A DNA stretch of 64,000 nt from Streptomyces globisporus (GCA_014649555.1 BMTG01000001.1:434001-498000), one strand, 5' to 3'; positions 45,240 through 55,118 are shown, counted from the first letter of the stretch. Notes: a model not told the origin generated them from the sequence alone. Numbers and translations are program-made.

Positions 45240-48200
45240 CTACTCCACCACCTGGCGCCCCTCCGGCTGGGCGCTGCACGAGGCGCGGAAGGTGCAGTGG
45301 GAGCAGTGCGTTCCGGTGGTGGGCGTGAACCGTTCGTCCAGGACCTTCCCGGCGGCGGTGGCGAGCAGGTCGGAGACCCACTCCCCCGCCAGAGGTTCCT
45401 GGGCCTGGACCTTGGGGAAGGCGTCGCCGCCCTCCTTCTTGGGGGCGGGCTGGCGGAGCTGGACCAGTTCGGCGCCACCCGGTTCGGGGCGGTCGCCGTC
45501 GAAGACCTCGTCGACCGCGCCCTCGCGGACGGCGAGCTGGTAGACGGCGAGCTGGGGGTGGGCGGCGACCTCGTCCTTGGTGGGGGCGCCCTTGCCGGTC
45601 TTGAAGTCGACGACGTACGCCCGGCCCTCGGCGTCCTGTTCGACCCGGTCCATGGAGCCCCGGATGCGGACGGCGTACTCCCCCGCCTCCAGCGTCACGT
45701 CGAAGTCGTGCTCGCTCGCGGTGGGGGTGCGGCCGGCCCGGTCCAGGACGTGCCAGTGCAGGAAGCGTTCCAGGGCGGCGCGGGCGTGGTCCTTCTCCTG
45801 CTCGGACTTCCAGGGGGCGTCGAAGGCGAGGCCGTTCCAGACGGAGTCGAGGCGCTCCATGAGGACGTCCAGGTCGGCGGGGGTCCGGCCGGAGGCGACC
45901 TCGTCGGCGAGGACGTGGACGACGTTGCCGAACCCCTGGGCGGCGGTGGCGGGGGCGTCGGCCTTTACCTCGCGGCCCAGGAACCACTGGAGGGCGCAGG
46001 TGTTGGCGAGCTGGTCCAGGGCGGAGCCGGAGAGGGTGACGGGCTGGTCGCGGTCGCGCAGCGGGACGGCGGAGCGGGTCGGTTCCTCCAGCCCCCACCA
46101 GCGGTACGGGTGGGCCGCGGGCACCAGAGGCTGCCCTTCGTCGTCGGTGAGCGCGGCGAGCCGGGCGAGGCGGTGGGCGGCGGCCTCGCGCAGCGCGTCG
46201 GACGCCGCCGGGTCGACGGTGGTGGCGCGCAGTTCGGCGACGAGCGCGGCCACCGCGAGGGGGCGACGCGGGCGGCCGGTGACGTCGCGGGGTTCGACGC
46301 CCAGCTCGGTGAGGAAGCGGGAGGGCTGGTCGCCGTCGTCGGCGGGGGCCTTCACGGCGGTGACGATCAGGCGTTCGCGGGCGCGGGTGGCGGCGACGTA
46401 GAAGAGGCGGCGCTCCTCGGCGAGGAGGGCGCCGGGCGTGAGGGGTTCGGCGAGCCCGTCGCGGCCGATCCGGTCAGCCTCCAGGAGGGAGCCCCGGCGG
46501 CGGAGGTCGGGCCAGAGCCCTTCCTGGACCCCGGCGACGACGACGAGCCGCCATTCCAGGCCCTTGGAGCGGTGGGCGGTCATCAGGCGTACGGCGTCGG
46601 GGCGGGCGGTCCGCCGGGAGAGGGTGTCGGCGGCGATGTCCTGGGCGTCGACCTCTTCCAGGAAGTTGAGGGCCCCGCGCCCGCCGGTGCGCTCCTCGGC
46701 GCGCGCGGCCGTGTCGAACAGGGCGCACACCGCGTCGAGATCGCGGTCGGCGTTGCGGCCGCCCGCCCCGCCGCGCAGCGCGGCCCGCTCCAGTCTGCCG
46801 GGCCAGGGGGTGCCGTTCCACAGGGTCCACAGGGCCTCCTCGGCGGTGCCGCCGCCTTCGAGGAGCTCGCGGGCCTTGCGCAGGAGCGCGCCGAGTCGCT
46901 GCGCGCCGTGGGCGTACGCCGGGTCGTGCGTGACGAGGCGTTCGGGCTCGGCGAGGGCGCGGGCCAGCAGCTCGTCGGAGGGGGCGGGGACGCGGATCCC
47001 GGCGGCGCGCTCCTCGTCCCGCAGGGTGCGGCCGAGGCGGCGCAGGTCGGCGGCGTCCATGGAGCCGAGCGGCGAGGTGAGGAGGGTGAGGGCGGTCTCG
47101 GTGTCGAGCCAGGAGGGCATCCGGGCCCCCGCACGGTCCGCCCCGCCGGTCTCGACCAGGCCCGCCCCGCCGGTCTCGCCCGGGTCCGCCCCGTCCGCCT
47201 CGTCCTGTTCCGCTCCGTCCACCTCGTCCTGGTCCCCCTCGGGGACGCCTCGCAGCGCGGCCGTCGCCACCGCCCGCAGGGCCGTCAGCAGCGGGGCGAC
47301 GGCCGGTTCGTGGCGCAGCGGGAGGTCGTCGCCGTCGACCTCCAGGGGGACGCCGGCGGAGGTGAGGGCGCGGCGGACGGCGGGCAGCGAGCGGCCTCCG
47401 GCCCGTACCAGCACGGCCATCTCCTGCCACGGAACCCCGTCCTCCAGATGGGCGCGACGCAGCAGGTCCGCGATGTTCTCCAGCTCCGTGGAGGCGGTCG
47501 GGTAGGTGTACGTCTCGACGCGGCCGCCGTCCCGGACGGCGTGCAGCTCGCGGTGGGCGCGGACCGTGCCGGCGGGCAGCCGGGTCAGCGGCATCCGGCG
47601 GGTGAGGAGCCGGGTCGCCGCCAGCAGTCCGGCCCCGGAGCGGCGTGAGGTGGTGAGGACGCCCACGGGCGCGGGGGTCCCGTCCGCCCGGCGGAAGGTG
47701 TCCGGGAAGTCGAGGATGCCGTTCACATCGGCGCCCCGGAACGTGTAGATCGACTGGTCGGGGTCGCCGAAGGCGATCAGCGTCCGCCCGGCGCGCGCCC
47801 TCTCGCTTCGAGCACCCCCGGCGCCCGTCTCCTCGCCCCGCCCGCCGTCGCCGCGCGCCTCTTCGCCGTGCCCCCGGGCGTACTCCGGCGCGCGCCCCCG
47901 GTTCCCGGCCAGCGCGTGCAGCAGGCGCACCTGGGCGGGGTCGGTGTCCTGGTACTCGTCGACGTACACCGCGTCGTACCGGCCGGCCAGCTCCGCCGCG
48001 ACCTCGGGGCGCTCGGCGAGCAGGACCGCGCGGTGCACCAGCTCGGCGTAGTCCAGGACGCCCTGGGCGTCGAGGATGTCGAGGTACTCGGCGAGGAACT
48101 GGGCCGCCGCGCTCCAGTCCGGGCGGCCGGTGCGGCGGGCGAAGTCGGCCAGCGCGTCCGGGCCGAGGCCCAGCTCACGGCTGCGGGCCAGCACGGCGCG

Positions 48201-48755
48201 CACCTCGTCGGCGAAGCCGCGGGTGGTCAGGCAGGCGCGCAGCTCGTCCGGCCAGCGGACCTGGGCCAGGCCCTCCTTCTCCAGGTCGAGCTGGCCCGCG
48301 AGCAGTTCGCGGACGGTGACGTCCTGCTCGGGCCCGGACAGCAGGCGCAGCGGATCGGCGAACAGGTCGGCGTCCTGGTGGGCCCGGACCAGGGCGTAGC
48401 AGTACGAGTGGAACGTGGTGGCCTGCGGGCCCCGGGCCGCCCCGAGGCGGGCCGCCATCCGGTCGCGCAGCTCGACGGCGGCCTTGCGGCTGAAGGTGAG
48501 GACGAGGATGCGGGCGGGGTCGCCGCCCCGGTTCACCCGGGCGGCGACGGATTCGACGAGGGTGGTGGTCTTGCCGGTGCCGGGCCCGGCGAGGACCAGC
48601 AGCGGGCCGCCGGGGTGATCAACCACCGCGCGCTGCCCTGCGTCCAGGAGGGGGGGCTCCACGGATCCCGGCGGAGTACGCACCAGTCGGTACGCACCCG
48701 TGGTCCGCGGCCGTGACTCACGGCGCGGACTGTGCCGGGTGGAGGAGGAACTCAC
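45240..48755 (-). CDS. adnA: AdnA-like UvrD helicase with Fe-S PD-(D/E)XK nuclease
   Basis: 1171 aa. Walker A AGPGTGKTT (56-64), YVDEYQDTDPAQVRLL, QSIYTFRGADV and LMTAHRSKGLEWRLVVVAGV show the motor. The C-terminal RecB-family nuclease has YVVDFKTGKG and QLAVYQLAV. A first Cys (CALQWFLGREV) and the terminal CSHCTFRASC give the four cysteines of an iron-sulfur cluster, as in AddB/AdnA nucleases. A Gly/Ala/Asp-rich insertion (TGGAGLVETGGADRAG region) interrupts the 2B area. Start GTG 48755 has only a weak ribosome site. First gene of the adnA-adnB pair. Confidence 0.9.
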   Translation of the reverse strand: MSSSSTRHSPRRESRPRTTGAYRLVRTPPGSVEPPLLDAGQRAVVDHPGGPLLVLAGPGTGKTTTLVESVAARVNRGGDPARILVLTFSRKAAVELRDRMAARLGAARGPQATTFHSYCYALVRAHQDADLFADPLRLLSGPEQDVTVRELLAGQLDLEKEGLAQVRWPDELRACLTTRGFADEVRAVLARSRELGLGPDALADFARRTGRPDWSAAAQFLAEYLDILDAQGVLDYAELVHRAVLLAERPEVAAELAGRYDAVYVDEYQDTDPAQVRLLHALAGNRGRAPEYARGHGEEARGDGGRGEETGAGGARSERARAGRTLIAFGDPDQSIYTFRGADVNGILDFPDTFRRADGTPAPVGVLTTSRRSGAGLLAATRLLTRRMPLTRLPAGTVRAHRELHAVRDGGRVETYTYPTASTELENIADLLRRAHLEDGVPWQEMAVLVRAGGRSLPAVRRALTSAGVPLEVDGDDLPLRHEPAVAPLLTALRAVATAALRGVPEGDQDEVDGAEQDEADGADPGETGGAGLVETGGADRAGARMPSWLDTETALTLLTSPLGSMDAADLRRLGRTLRDEERAAGIRVPAPSDELLARALAEPERLVTHDPAYAHGAQRLGALLRKARELLEGGGTAEEALWTLWNGTPWPGRLERAALRGGAGGRNADRDLDAVCALFDTAARAEERTGGRGALNFLEEVDAQDIAADTLSRRTARPDAVRLMTAHRSKGLEWRLVVVAGVQEGLWPDLRRRGSLLEADRIGRDGLAEPLTPGALLAEERRLFYVAATRARERLIVTAVKAPADDGDQPSRFLTELGVEPRDVTGRPRRPLAVAALVAELRATTVDPAASDALREAAAHRLARLAALTDDEGQPLVPAAHPYRWWGLEEPTRSAVPLRDRDQPVTLSGSALDQLANTCALQWFLGREVKADAPATAAQGFGNVVHVLADEVASGRTPADLDVLMERLDSVWNGLAFDAPWKSEQEKDHARAALERFLHWHVLDRAGRTPTASEHDFDVTLEAGEYAVRIRGSMDRVEQDAEGRAYVVDFKTGKGAPTKDEVAAHPQLAVYQLAVREGAVDEVFDGDRPEPGGAELVQLRQPAPKKEGGDAFPKVQAQEPLAGEWVSDLLATAAGKVLDERFTPTTGTHCSHCTFRASCSAQPEGRQVVE

Positions 48756-48958
48756 GTGGATCGCCGGTCCTGGTGGGTGTACAGGTGATGAGGAACAGGT
48801 TCGGGGCAGTCGGGACAGCCCGAGGAGAGGGGCGGAGCGTGCCGCGCGATGACGACGCTACGCCAGCGGTGGCGCGGGAGGCGGCTGCTGCGCTGCGTCC
48901 CTCGTCACGTCCGTGGCCGCGTCGGGCCGCCCGTGCCGGGGGCGCATGGCGGAAGCTG

Positions 48959-49438
48959 TCAGGTGTGAGCTTCCTCGCCCGGCCCGCCGTCGACCGGACC
49001 GCCGTCCGCCGGGCCGTCCGCGCCACCGTTGGAGCCCCCGGTGCTTCCGGTCCCGCCGTCCCACCGGGCACGCCGCATGTCGATGCGCGGGATGTGCCCC
49101 TCCGCCTGGCGGGACGCCTCGCGCAGCGGGGTGGACTCCGCGCGGTAGTGGTCCAGCGCCCGCAGCTCGTGGGCGGGGAGCAGCGTCCCGTCGGCGCGGA
49201 CGACGCGCCACCACGGCACGGCCGACCCGTACAGCGCCATGACCCGGCCGACCTGGCGGGGACCGCCCTCGCCCAGCCACTCCGCGATGTCGCCGTACGT
49301 CATCACCCGGCCGGGCGGGATCAGCTCGGCCACGTCGAGGACGCGCTCCGCGTACTCCGGCAGCTCCGGGTGATCCGGCGGTCCGGCGCCGGGCGGGGCG
49401 GTGCCGGAGCCGCCCCCGTCCGTCTGGTCCTGGCTCAT
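48959..49438 (-). CDS. Alkyltransferase-like (ATL) MGMT-family protein
   Basis: 159 aa. Has the DNA-binding MGMT core (VLDVAELIPPGRVMTYGDIA; GGPRQVGRVMALYGSAVPWW) but the methyl-acceptor motif PCHR is PWWRVVRADG, so no cysteine is present at the alkyl-accepting site. ATL proteins bind O6-alkylguanine and hand it to nucleotide excision repair. The C-terminal 35 residues are Gly/Asp-rich. Start ATG 49438 (MSQDQTDGG). It lies downstream of nothing obvious, with a 203-base gap before adnA in which I see no feature. It is divergent from the LPG-synthase-like gene. Confidence 0.88.
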   Translation of the reverse strand: MSQDQTDGGGSGTAPPGAGPPDHPELPEYAERVLDVAELIPPGRVMTYGDIAEWLGEGGPRQVGRVMALYGSAVPWWRVVRADGTLLPAHELRALDHYRAESTPLREASRQAEGHIPRIDMRRARWDGGTGSTGGSNGGADGPADGGPVDGGPGEEAHT

Positions 49439-49611
49439 CCGCCCCATCCTGCCGTACGCCACCGACAGCCCGGCCGAAACGGTGTCCGTCCGGGTACACA
49501 GCGTGCGCGCGGGGGCAAAGGAGCGTATGTTGCGCTTCCCGCGCCCGTGCAATGCACCCTGATGCCCCCCTCTGTCTACGGGCCGTGCCACCATCATGCG
49601 GGCGGTGACCG

Positions 49612-52470
49612 GTGATACCAGAACACGAAGACGAACCAGAGGCGACGAAGGAGCAGGGCGTGCAGCCACCGAAGGCGGCGGACGCCTCCGATGCCGGGGA
49701 GCGCCCGCAGGGTGCTCCCGAGTCCTCCGCGCCGCCCGGTGCCGCCACCGGGCCGTCCCGTGCCGACGGCCCCACGGCGTCCACCACCGGACATCTGACC
49801 GGCTCGACGCTGGCCTCCGCCGAGGCCGCGCTGACCGACCGCGTCTCCGGCGACGAACCGCTGCTCCCCGCCCGGGTGCACCGCCCCTCCGACCTGATGC
49901 GGCTGCTCATCGGGGTGCTCGCGATCGCGGTGCTGTTCTCGATCGCCGCGTTCGCCCAGGGCACCACCACCGGCCTTGAGGACGACATCTCCAAGGGCAC
50001 CGAGCAGGCGCCCGATCTGCTGATCAAGATCGCCGGTCTGGTGTCCAGCATCGCGGTGCTGCTGGTGCCGGTCGCCTTCGCCATCGAACGCCTCATCAAA
50101 CGCGACGGGCTGCGCATCGCGGACGGGGTGCTCGCCGCCGTGCTCGCCCACGGTGTGACGCTCGCGACGGACCTCTGGGTCTCGCGGACCGCGCCCGGCA
50201 CCATCCAGGACGCGCTGACCCAGCCGCAGACGGCGGGCGGTCTGACCGACCCGGTGCACGGCTACCTCGCGCCGGTCATCGCGTACATGACGGCGGTCGG
50301 GATGGCCCGGCGGCCGCGCTGGCGCGTGGTGCTGTGGGTGGTGCTGCTGCTCGACGCGTTCGCGATGCTGGTCGGCGGGTACACCACCCCGTTCTCGATC
50401 ATCCTCACCGTGCTGATCGGCTGGACGGTGGCGTACGGGACGCTGTACGCGGTCGGCTCGCCGAACGTCCGCCCCACCGGCCAGCACCTGATGGCGGGTC
50501 TGCGGCACGTGGGCTTCCGCCCGGTCGCGGCGATGCGTACCGAGGACACCCCGGACAAGGACAACGCCGACCAGGGCGACCGGGGGCGGCGCTATCTGGT
50601 CACGCTGGAGGACGGGCCACCGCTGGACGTCACCGTCGTCGACCGGGAACAGCAGGCCCAGGGGTTCTTCTACCGGGCCTGGCGGCGGATCACGCTGCGT
50701 ACGCTCACCCAGCGGCGCTCGATCCAGTCGTTGCGCCAGGCGCTGGAGCAGGAGGCGCTGCTCGCGTACGCGGCCATCGCCGCCGGGGCGAACGCGCCCA
50801 AGCTGATCGCCACGTCGGAGCTGGGCCCCGACGCGGTGATGCTGGTCTACGAGCACATCGGCGGCCGGTCGCTGGACCAGATGGAGGACGACGAGATCAC
50901 CGACGATCTGGTGCGCAGCGCCTGGCGTCAGGTGAAGGCCCTCCAGTCGCGGCGGATCGCGCACCGCAGGCTGACCGGTGACGCGCTCCTGGTGGATCGT
51001 TCCGGCAGGGCGTTCGTGACGGATCTGCGCGGCGGCGAGATCGCCGCGGGCGATCTGGTGCTGCGGATGGACGTGGCCCAGCTGCTGACCACGCTGGGGC
51101 TGCGGGTGGGGGCCGAACGGTCGGTCGCCGGGGCACTGGCCGTGCTCGGCCCGGACGCGGTGGCGGACTGTCTGCCGCTGCTCCAGCCGATCGCGCTGAG
51201 CCGCTCCACCCGGGCGACGCTGCGCCGGATCGCCCGTGAGCGTTCGCAGCGCGAGCGGGAGGCGGTGGTGGAGGCCTCGCAGGCGGCCAAGCAGGCGCGG
51301 GCGGAGCAGGCGAAGGCCGAGCAGACGGCGGACAGCACCGCGGCCGGGTCCAAAACGGAGACCAAGGCGGAGTCCAAGGCCGAGCGGAAGTCGCTGCGCA
51401 CCGAGAAGCAGGCCGAGAAGCGCGCGATCGACGACGCGCTGGAGGAGGCCCGCGAGGAGGATCTGCTCGCCCAGATCCGCCGTCAGGTGCTGCTGATCCG
51501 CCCGCAGGCCCCGGTCGAACCGGTCCGCCTGGAGCGGATCAAGCCGCGCACCCTGTTCAGCTTCATCGCCGGGGCCATCGCCGCGTACTTCCTGATCTCG
51601 CAGGTCACCCAGGCCGACTTCGGGACGGTCGTGGAGCAGGCGGAGTGGGGCTGGGTGGCCGCGGCCCTCGGCTTCTCGGCGCTGAGCTATGTGGCGGCGG
51701 CGATGAGCCTGCTGGGCTTCGTGCCCGAGCGGGTGTCGTTCCTGAAGACCGTGCAGGCGCAGGTGGCCGGCTCGTTCGTGAAGATCGTGGCGCCCGCCGC
51801 GGTCGGGGGCGTGGCGCTGAACACCCGCTTCCTCCAGCGGGCCGGGGTGCGCCCCGGCCTCGCGGTGGCGAGCGTCGGGGCGTCGCAGCTCTTCGGGCTC
51901 GGCGCCCACATCACGCTGCTGGCGCTGTTCGGCTATCTCACCGGTACGGAGAAGACGCCGGACTCGCTGACCCCGTCCCGGACCGTGATCGCCGGTCTGC
52001 TGACGGTCGCGGTGCTGGTGCTGGTGGTGACGGCGGTCCCGTTCCTGCGGAAGTTCGTGGTGACCCGGGTGCGCTCGCTGTTCGCCGGGGTCGTGCCGCG
52101 CATGCTGGACGTGGTGCAGCGGCCGCAGAAGCTGCTCACCGGCATCGGCGGGATGCTGCTGCTGACCGGTCTGTTCGTGCTCTGCCTGGACGCCTCGATC
52201 CGGGCGTTCAGCGGCCCGGACGTCCCCCAGCTGAGCTACGCGAGCATCGCGGTGGTCTTCCTCGCCGGGAACGCGCTCGGCTCGGCCGCCCCGACGCCGG
52301 GTGGTATGGGCGCCGTCGAGGGGGCCCTGACGCTGGGCCTGATCGCGGTCGGACTGCCGAAGGAGGTCGCGGCGCCCGCGGTGCTCCTGTACCGCGTGAT
52401 GACGCTGTGGCTGCCGGTGCTGCCGGGGTGGCTCGCCTTCAATCAGCTGACCCGCAAGGGCGAGCTGTGA
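49612..52470 (+). CDS. LPG-synthase-TM (MprF-like) protein with a kinase-like central domain
   Basis: 952 aa. Disordered acidic N-terminus (1-95), a cluster of hydrophobic segments (about 98-275), then a soluble domain (about 290-560) like ABC1/Bud32 kinases (LLAYAAIAAGANAPKLIATS; LVYEHIGGRSLDQMEDDEI; HRRLTGDALLVDRSGRAFVT followed by DLRGGEI). The DFG Gly is replaced by Arg-Gly-Gly, so activity is doubtful. A charged coil (570-640, KAEQ/ESKAER repeats) leads to a second hydrophobic domain of the lysylphosphatidylglycerol synthase TM/flippase family (GNALGSAAPTPGGMGAVEGA). It probably moves or modifies membrane lipid. Start GTG 49612 has a poor ribosome site. Confidence 0.87.
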   Translation: MIPEHEDEPEATKEQGVQPPKAADASDAGERPQGAPESSAPPGAATGPSRADGPTASTTGHLTGSTLASAEAALTDRVSGDEPLLPARVHRPSDLMRLLIGVLAIAVLFSIAAFAQGTTTGLEDDISKGTEQAPDLLIKIAGLVSSIAVLLVPVAFAIERLIKRDGLRIADGVLAAVLAHGVTLATDLWVSRTAPGTIQDALTQPQTAGGLTDPVHGYLAPVIAYMTAVGMARRPRWRVVLWVVLLLDAFAMLVGGYTTPFSIILTVLIGWTVAYGTLYAVGSPNVRPTGQHLMAGLRHVGFRPVAAMRTEDTPDKDNADQGDRGRRYLVTLEDGPPLDVTVVDREQQAQGFFYRAWRRITLRTLTQRRSIQSLRQALEQEALLAYAAIAAGANAPKLIATSELGPDAVMLVYEHIGGRSLDQMEDDEITDDLVRSAWRQVKALQSRRIAHRRLTGDALLVDRSGRAFVTDLRGGEIAAGDLVLRMDVAQLLTTLGLRVGAERSVAGALAVLGPDAVADCLPLLQPIALSRSTRATLRRIARERSQREREAVVEASQAAKQARAEQAKAEQTADSTAAGSKTETKAESKAERKSLRTEKQAEKRAIDDALEEAREEDLLAQIRRQVLLIRPQAPVEPVRLERIKPRTLFSFIAGAIAAYFLISQVTQADFGTVVEQAEWGWVAAALGFSALSYVAAAMSLLGFVPERVSFLKTVQAQVAGSFVKIVAPAAVGGVALNTRFLQRAGVRPGLAVASVGASQLFGLGAHITLLALFGYLTGTEKTPDSLTPSRTVIAGLLTVAVLVLVVTAVPFLRKFVVTRVRSLFAGVVPRMLDVVQRPQKLLTGIGGMLLLTGLFVLCLDASIRAFSGPDVPQLSYASIAVVFLAGNALGSAAPTPGGMGAVEGALTLGLIAVGLPKEVAAPAVLLYRVMTLWLPVLPGWLAFNQLTRKGEL

Positions 52471-52591
52471 TCCGGCCGGGCGCGCGAGGGCGGTAGCGGC
52501 CCGGCCGCCGTCCACCGGTCGCGGCCCCGCCGCCACCCGCATGGACCGCGCCCGGCCGCGCTCCCCGGCGGCCCGCCGCACGATGGGGGGC

Positions 52592-54184
52592 ATGAGGACT
52601 TCCCCCGCTCTGCGTGCCGCCGCCCTCGCCGCCACCGCCACCGTGCTGCTGCCGCTGGCGGCCTGTTCGGACGACGGCGGCGGGGAGGGGTCCTCGACGC
52701 CGACCGGGGCCTCGACCGCCTCGCCGACCGCCACCGCCGACGACCTGTCCTCGCAGAAGCTGGAGTGGTCCCCCTGCCCGCCCCCGAACACGGCCCAGGG
52801 CGGCGGCGAGTCGCCGTCCCCGCTGCCCGGCGGTGTGGTGTGGGAGTGCTCGTTCATGGACGTACCCCTCGACTACGCGAAGCCGGACGGCCGCACGATC
52901 GAACTGGCGCTGGTGCGGGCCAGGGCGAAGGATCAGCAGCGGCGGATCGGCTCGCTGGTGTTCAACTTCGGCGGGCCCGGCGCGTCCGGCGTGGCGACAC
53001 TTCCCGCGTTCGGCACCGAGTACGACAAGCTCCGCACCCGCTACGACCTGGTGAGCTTCGACCCACGCGGGGTCGGCCGCAGCGAGGGCGTCCAGTGCGC
53101 GGACGACGCCCAGCTCGACGCCTTCTACCAGGAGGACTCCACCCCCGACGACGCCGCCGAACAGAAGCAGTTCGTCCAGGGGCAGAAGGACTACATCGCG
53201 GACTGCGAGGAGAACTCCGGTCCCGAACTCCCCTTCGTGGGCACGACGAACGCCGCCCGCGACATGGACCTCATGCGTACGGTGCTGGGCGACGACGAGC
53301 TGCACTACTTCGGCATCTCGTACGGCACCGAACTGGGCGGCGTGTACGCCAACCTCTTCCCCGACAAGGTCGGCCGGGCGGTCTTCGACGCGGTGGTCGA
53401 CCCCACGAAGGACGCCGAGCAGTCCGCCCTCGGCCAGGCCGAGGGGTTCCAGCTCGCCCTGGACAACTTCACCAAGGACTGCGCGGAGCGCGACGACTGC
53501 GCCCTGCCCGGGGCCACCCCGCAGGAGGTCGAGCAGGGCATCGCCGATCTGCTGGGCGAGCTGGAGGAGGAGCCCGTCGACGGGCTCGGCGACCGGACCC
53601 TGACGCAGACGCTGGCCACCACCGGTATCGCGTCCGCGCTCTACTCCCAGGAGACCTGGCCGCTGCTGGAGCAGGGTCTGGACGAGGCGGGCGGCGGGAA
53701 CGGCGGGCTGCTGCTCGCCCTGGCCGACTCTCTCAACGGCCGCTCGGAGGACGGGCGGTACGACAACTCCAACGCCGCCAACATCGCCATCAACTGCGCC
53801 GACTCCAAGCAGCGGTTCACCCTGGAGCAGACGAAGGCGGCGCTGCCCGCCTTCCGCAAGGCGTCCCCGCTGTTCGGCGAGTACCTGGGGTGGGGCCTGA
53901 TGAGCTGCACCGGCTGGCCGGTGGCGGGCGCCTGGGAGACCCCGGACGTCAGCGCCTCCGGGGCCGCGCCGATCCTGGTCATCGGCAACACCGGTGACCC
54001 GGCGACCCCGTACGCCGGCGCGAAGGCGATGGTGCAGCAGCTCGGCAAGGGCGTCGGCGTGGAGCTGACGTACAAGGGCGAGGGGCACGGGGCGTACAAC
54101 AGCAAGGACACCTGCGTGCAACGGGCCGTGGACGGCTACCTGTTGAACGGCCGGGTCCCGAAGTCCGGCACGGTCTGCGGCTGA
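52592..54184 (+). CDS. Secreted lipoprotein alpha/beta-hydrolase, TAP-like (SlpD/SlpE type)
   Basis: 530 aa from ATG 52592. Lipoprotein signal with lipobox LAAC (MRTSPALRAAALAATATVLL, PLAAC), then a Ser/Thr/Gly linker. The catalytic Ser is in YFGISYGTELGG, the Asp in VIGNTGDPATPYAGA and the His in YKGEGHGAYNSKDTCVQRAV. The C-terminal TAP-like domain has the paired cysteines of tripeptidyl aminopeptidases of Streptomyces (SlpD/SlpE, TAP). It would cleave peptides at the cell surface. It converges with the nmrA-like pseudogene at 9 bases. Confidence 0.92.
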   Translation: MRTSPALRAAALAATATVLLPLAACSDDGGGEGSSTPTGASTASPTATADDLSSQKLEWSPCPPPNTAQGGGESPSPLPGGVVWECSFMDVPLDYAKPDGRTIELALVRARAKDQQRRIGSLVFNFGGPGASGVATLPAFGTEYDKLRTRYDLVSFDPRGVGRSEGVQCADDAQLDAFYQEDSTPDDAAEQKQFVQGQKDYIADCEENSGPELPFVGTTNAARDMDLMRTVLGDDELHYFGISYGTELGGVYANLFPDKVGRAVFDAVVDPTKDAEQSALGQAEGFQLALDNFTKDCAERDDCALPGATPQEVEQGIADLLGELEEEPVDGLGDRTLTQTLATTGIASALYSQETWPLLEQGLDEAGGGNGGLLLALADSLNGRSEDGRYDNSNAANIAINCADSKQRFTLEQTKAALPAFRKASPLFGEYLGWGLMSCTGWPVAGAWETPDVSASGAAPILVIGNTGDPATPYAGAKAMVQQLGKGVGVELTYKGEGHGAYNSKDTCVQRAVDGYLLNGRVPKSGTVCG

Positions 54185-54193
54185 CCCCGGCTC

Positions 54194-55118
54194 TCAGCGC
54201 GATGCATCGCCCTCCTGCGGGGCGCGGAGCACCTCGTCGAGCAGGCCTGCCCCCGGACCCGCCAGCCAGCGGTCGAAGCCCAGCAGGAAGGGGAACTCGG
54301 CGCGCAAAGCGTCGAGGTCCACGTTTCCCGCCAGCCTGCCGTCGTCGACGAGCGCCATCAGCCGATCGAGGACCTCGCCGCCTGCCCGCGGCGTCACCGG
54401 CAGCCGGCGGTAGTCGATCGGCCGGCCGGCGGCCCGGGTCAGGTGCTCGGCCAAGGCCTCGCCGGTGAGGGCGTCACCGGCGATCTCCAGCGTACGGCCG
54501 GCGTAGCGCCCGGGTGCGCCGAAGACCGTGGCGGCGATGCGCCCGATGTCGCGTACCGCGATGAACTGCATGGGCTGTTCGGGGCGCATGAGGAAGGACA
54601 ACCGCCCCTGATCGAGGCCCGTTTCGGGGGCCACCAGCAGCTCCATGAAGGTGGCCGGCCGCAGGATGGTGACGGCCGGTGTCCAGCTTCCGGACGTGGG
54701 CCTCGACACGGTGCTTGGTGTCGAGGTGGCCGACGCCCGTCGTGGCGCCCGCGGTGACCGCCGAACTCTGGACGAGGTGGGCGACGCCGAGGCGCTCGGC
54801 GAGGTCCGCCACCGTCGTACCGAAACGGACTTCGTCCTCGTCGGTCACCTCCGCACCGGCCTGTCCGGAATTCGGCTGAACGCTGAAGACGCCGTGAGCG
54901 CCCGAGAAGGCCGCGCCGAGCGACTCCGGCTCCCGGAGGTCACCGGGGACGATGTCGACACCGTCGGCGGCGAGGGAGCGGGCCCGGCGGCCGGACGGGT
55001 TCCGCACGACCGCGCGCACCGACCAGCCGTCGGCCCGCAGCGCCGCCGCGACCGCTCCGCCCTGCTGACCTGTGGCGCCCAGGACGACGACGGTCCGGCT
55101 GCCGTCCGTGCCGGTCAT
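54194..55118 (-). pseudogene. NmrA-like NAD(P)-binding oxidoreductase, frameshifted
   Basis: The first half (from ATG 55118, RBS GGGAG) has VVVLGATGQQGGAVAAALRA, GDLREPESL and VQSSAVTAGATTGVGHLDTK followed by HRVEAHV, typical of NmrA/HSCARG sensors. At about 54680-54700 the frame ends in nonsense while the downstream half continues in another frame (AVTILRPATFMELL... to the C-terminus, stop 54194). One extra base in the run CTGGACACCGGCC accounts for it. Each half alone has coherent homology, so this is a single broken gene, or a sequencing error; removing one base restores about 308 residues. Divergent from a MerR gene that likely regulates it. Confidence 0.8.

Noticed and set aside
49594..52857. 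A 1087-codon minus-strand frame
   Set aside because: Antisense to the kinase/LPG-synthase-like gene; composition is His/Arg/Gln-rich shadow sequence.
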